Assembly: GCA_030624945.1 (NCBI GenBank)
Contig: JAUXJB010000002.1
Span: 1 to 22,002 of the forward strand
Source of the DNA: Deltaproteobacteria bacterium
Lineage (GTDB): Bacteria; Myxococcota_A; UBA9160; SZUA-336
Length of the DNA: 22,002 nucleotides
Direction of reading: 5' to 3'
The notes below the pieces were generated by a model. It saw nothing but the letters and a program-made list of their open reading frames with translations. It searched no databases and was not told the DNA's origin. Made by a program: the position numbers and the translations under genes. Positions 20,265 through 22,002 of this stretch are shown one piece after another. Position 1 is the stretch's first letter. Each line of letters begins with the position of its first letter.

Positions 20265-22002
20265 CTAGATGATGAGCGGGGCGATCACCACACTCACGAT
20301 GGCCATGAGCTTGATCAGGATGTTGAGCGAAGGCCCCGCAGTGTCCTTGAAGGGGTCGCCCACGGTGTCGCCCACGACGGCGGCCCTGTGCGCGTCCGTG
20401 CCCTTACCCCCGTGCGCACCCTTCTCGATGGTCTTCTTGGCGTTGTCCCAGGCACCTCCGGCGTTCGCCATGAAGAGCGCCATCAGGACGCCGGTGACCG
20501 TCACCCCCGCCAGAACGCCGCCGAGCGCTTGCTTGCCAACGATGAAGCCGACCAGCACGGGGACACTGATGGCCAGGAGACCGGGCATCATCATGCGCCG
20601 GATCGAGGCCGTGGTGGAGATGGCGACACATCTTGCGTAGTCGGCCTTGGCGGTGCCCTCGAGCAGTCCCGGGATCTCTCGAAACTGGCGGCGCACCTCC
20701 TCGATCATCTCGCCTGCCGCGATGCCGACCGCTTTCATGGCCAGCGAGCTGAAGAGGAAGGGGATCATGCCTCCCACGAATACACCCGCCATCACGATCG
20801 GGTTCAGGAGGTCGAGGGACTCCAGATGGGACTGGGTCCGGAAGGCGCTGAAGAGCGCGAGGGCGGTGAGCGCCGCCGACCCGATCGCGAAGCCCTTGCC
20901 GATGGCGGCCGTGGTGTTCCCGACCGCGTCCAGCATGTCGGTGCGCTCGCGAACCTCGGGTGGCAGGCCGGCCATCTCGGAGATTCCCCCGGCGTTGTCC
21001 GCGATCGGCCCGTACGCGTCGACCGCCAGCTGAATCCCGACCGTGCACAGCATGCCCAGCCCGCCCATGGCGATGCCGTAGAGCCCGCAAAGCCAGGAGG
21101 CGCCGACCATGGCCAGCGCGATCACGATCACCGGAACCGCCGTCGATCGCATGCCCACGGCCAGCCCCGAGATGATGTTGGTCGCCTCGCCCGTGACGGA
21201 GGCCGCGGCGATCTCCGCGACCGGGGCGGTACCGGTGGCGGTGTAGTGCTCCGTGGCCAGCGCGATCACGGTCCCCCCGACGAGTCCCAGCACCATGGCG
21301 CCCAGGATGTGAAGCGTCCCGACCCCGACGATCGCGTCGATGGCGAAGTAGGCGACCGGGATCATGATCACCACCGCGCCAAACACCCCGATGTTGAGCG
21401 CCATCTGGGGACTCCCACCCTCCGAGGTCCGGACGAAGAAGGTCGAGACGATCGACACCACGATGCCCAGCCCGGCCAGCGCGAGCGGGAGCACCACGTA
21501 GCGAACCTGGCCCTCGACGGGAATCTCGAGCGAGACCGCGTAGGGCACGCCGAGAATCATCGCGCCGATGATGGCACCGACGTAGGACTCGAACAGGTCC
21601 GCACCCATGCCGGCAACGTCCCCCACGTTGTCTCCGACGCAATCGGCGATCGCCGCGGGGTTGCGCGGATCGTCTTCGGGAAGCCCGGCCTCGACCTTGC
21701 CGACGAGATCCGCCCCGACGTCCGCCGCCTTGGTGTAGATACCGCCCCCAACGCGCGCGAACAGGGCGATCGAGCTCGCGCCCAGGCTGAAGCCCGACAT
21801 CAGCGTGAGCACCTGACCCGTGACGTCCTCGACCGCCCAGCCGTACATCCGCGTGTAGAGCAGGAACAGCCCGGAGAGTCCCAGGATCCCGAGTCCCACG
21901 ACGCTCATTCCCATCACGGCGCCCCCGCTGAACGCGATCGCGAGCCCCGAGCTGAGAGAGTGTCGCGCGGCCGCGGTGGTGCGCACGTTGGCCAGGGTGG
22001 CC
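20265..22002 (-). CDS. hppA: Membrane-bound ion-pumping pyrophosphatase (N-terminus off the right edge)
   Basis: The last 578 residues of a polytopic membrane pyrophosphatase, which couples PPi hydrolysis to H+ or Na+ transport; full-length bacterial enzymes are about 670-700 residues. The frame stays open to the window edge, and the upstream residues [10 protein letters not shown] match the family, so the GTG at 21986 is internal. The substrate-site motif [22 protein letters not shown] is complete, as are [16 protein letters not shown] and the C-terminal [28 protein letters not shown] (20892-20930) has Ala where K+-independent enzymes have Lys, indicating the K+-dependent class. Ion choice (H+ or Na+) cannot be decided by eye. 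The spacer to rpsF is 101 nt. Confidence 0.95.
   Translation of the reverse strand, partial: ATLANVRTTAAARHSLSSGLAIAFSGGAVMGMSVVGLGILGLSGLFLLYTRMYGWAVEDVTGQVLTLMSGFSLGASSIALFARVGGGIYTKAADVGADLVGKVEAGLPEDDPRNPAAIADCVGDNVGDVAGMGADLFESYVGAIIGAMILGVPYAVSLEIPVEGQVRYVVLPLALAGLGIVVSIVSTFFVRTSEGGSPQMALNIGVFGAVVIMIPVAYFAIDAIVGVGTLHILGAMVLGLVGGTVIALATEHYTATGTAPVAEIAAASVTGEATNIISGLAVGMRSTAVPVIVIALAMVGASWLCGLYGIAMGGLGMLCTVGIQLAVDAYGPIADNAGGISEMAGLPPEVRERTDMLDAVGNTTAAIGKGFAIGSAALTALALFSAFRTQSHLESLDLLNPIVMAGVFVGGMIPFLFSSLAMKAVGIAAGEMIEEVRRQFREIPGLLEGTAKADYARCVAISTTASIRRMMMPGLLAISVPVLVGFIVGKQALGGVLAGVTVTGVLMALFMANAGGAWDNAKKTIEKGAHGGKGTDAHRAAVVGDTVGDPFKDTAGPSLNILIKLMAIVSVVIAPLII

Noticed and set aside
20265..21986. 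Treating the GTG at 21984-21986 as the true start of the pyrophosphatase
   Set aside because: Family-conserved residues (ANVRTT) continue upstream to the window edge, and about 100 N-terminal residues would be missing, so the gene is simply cut by the window.
1..22002. Search for a defence island, biosynthetic cluster, toxin-antitoxin pair or mobile element
   Set aside because: Apart from the stand-alone EVE protein, nothing resembles a nuclease, methylase-restriction pair, transposase, integrase, toxin or synthase cluster. Base composition and gene packing look uniform across the window.

Overview
The window is about 22 kb of G+C-rich (roughly two-thirds by eye), gene-dense bacterial chromosome. 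I see no rRNA, tRNA, CRISPR array, insertion sequence, prophage or attachment site. The ribosomal/replication operon, Mpl, a PmtA-like methyltransferase, a lipobox protein and a scattered set of acyl-CoA degradation genes point to a Gram-negative, didermic heterotroph. A deltaproteobacterial-type lineage (Myxococcota, Desulfobacterota or Binatota-like) is my guess. That placement is inference from gene content, not a tree.

Layout. 1-452 (-): start of a PmtA-like SAM methyltransferase that runs off the left edge. 726-3834 (+): a three-gene run of MDR-family reductase, EVE-domain protein and acyl-CoA ligase. 3847-5227 (-): class I fructose-bisphosphate aldolase followed by RpiB. 5403-6173 (+): enoyl-CoA hydratase, convergent with a fumarylacetoacetase-family hydrolase (6253-7128, -). 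7174-8139 (+): a zinc-ribbon/DUF2007-like protein and a small NTF2-like lipoprotein, convergent with a thiolase (8150-9451, -). 9604-12996 (+): a tight run of Mrp/ApbC, a cupin, ThiD and an acyl-CoA dehydrogenase.

13039-20163 (-) is one compact transcription unit, read right to left: rpsF, rpsR, rplI, dnaB, LD-carboxypeptidase, a serine hydrolase, mpl, efp. Gaps are from about -11 to 39 nt, and several start/stop codons overlap. Upstream of it on the same strand lies hppA (20265-22002, -), a membrane pyrophosphatase whose N-terminus is beyond the right edge.

How the genes fit together: acyl-CoA ligase, acyl-CoA dehydrogenase, enoyl-CoA hydratase and thiolase would make up most of a beta-oxidation route, although they sit in different transcription units. 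LD-carboxypeptidase and Mpl are consecutive steps of murein peptide recycling; the serine hydrolase between them is a candidate third member. ApbC and ThiD are linked through thiamine synthesis.

The most unusual things here are the long C-terminal tails on two ribosomal proteins of one operon. S6 carries a charged helix followed by eight perfectly phased octapeptide repeats, and L9 has a 37-residue acidic tail. EF-P also has Asn rather than Lys or Arg at the position that is modified in E. coli. Most of the rest is ordinary housekeeping and metabolic sequence.
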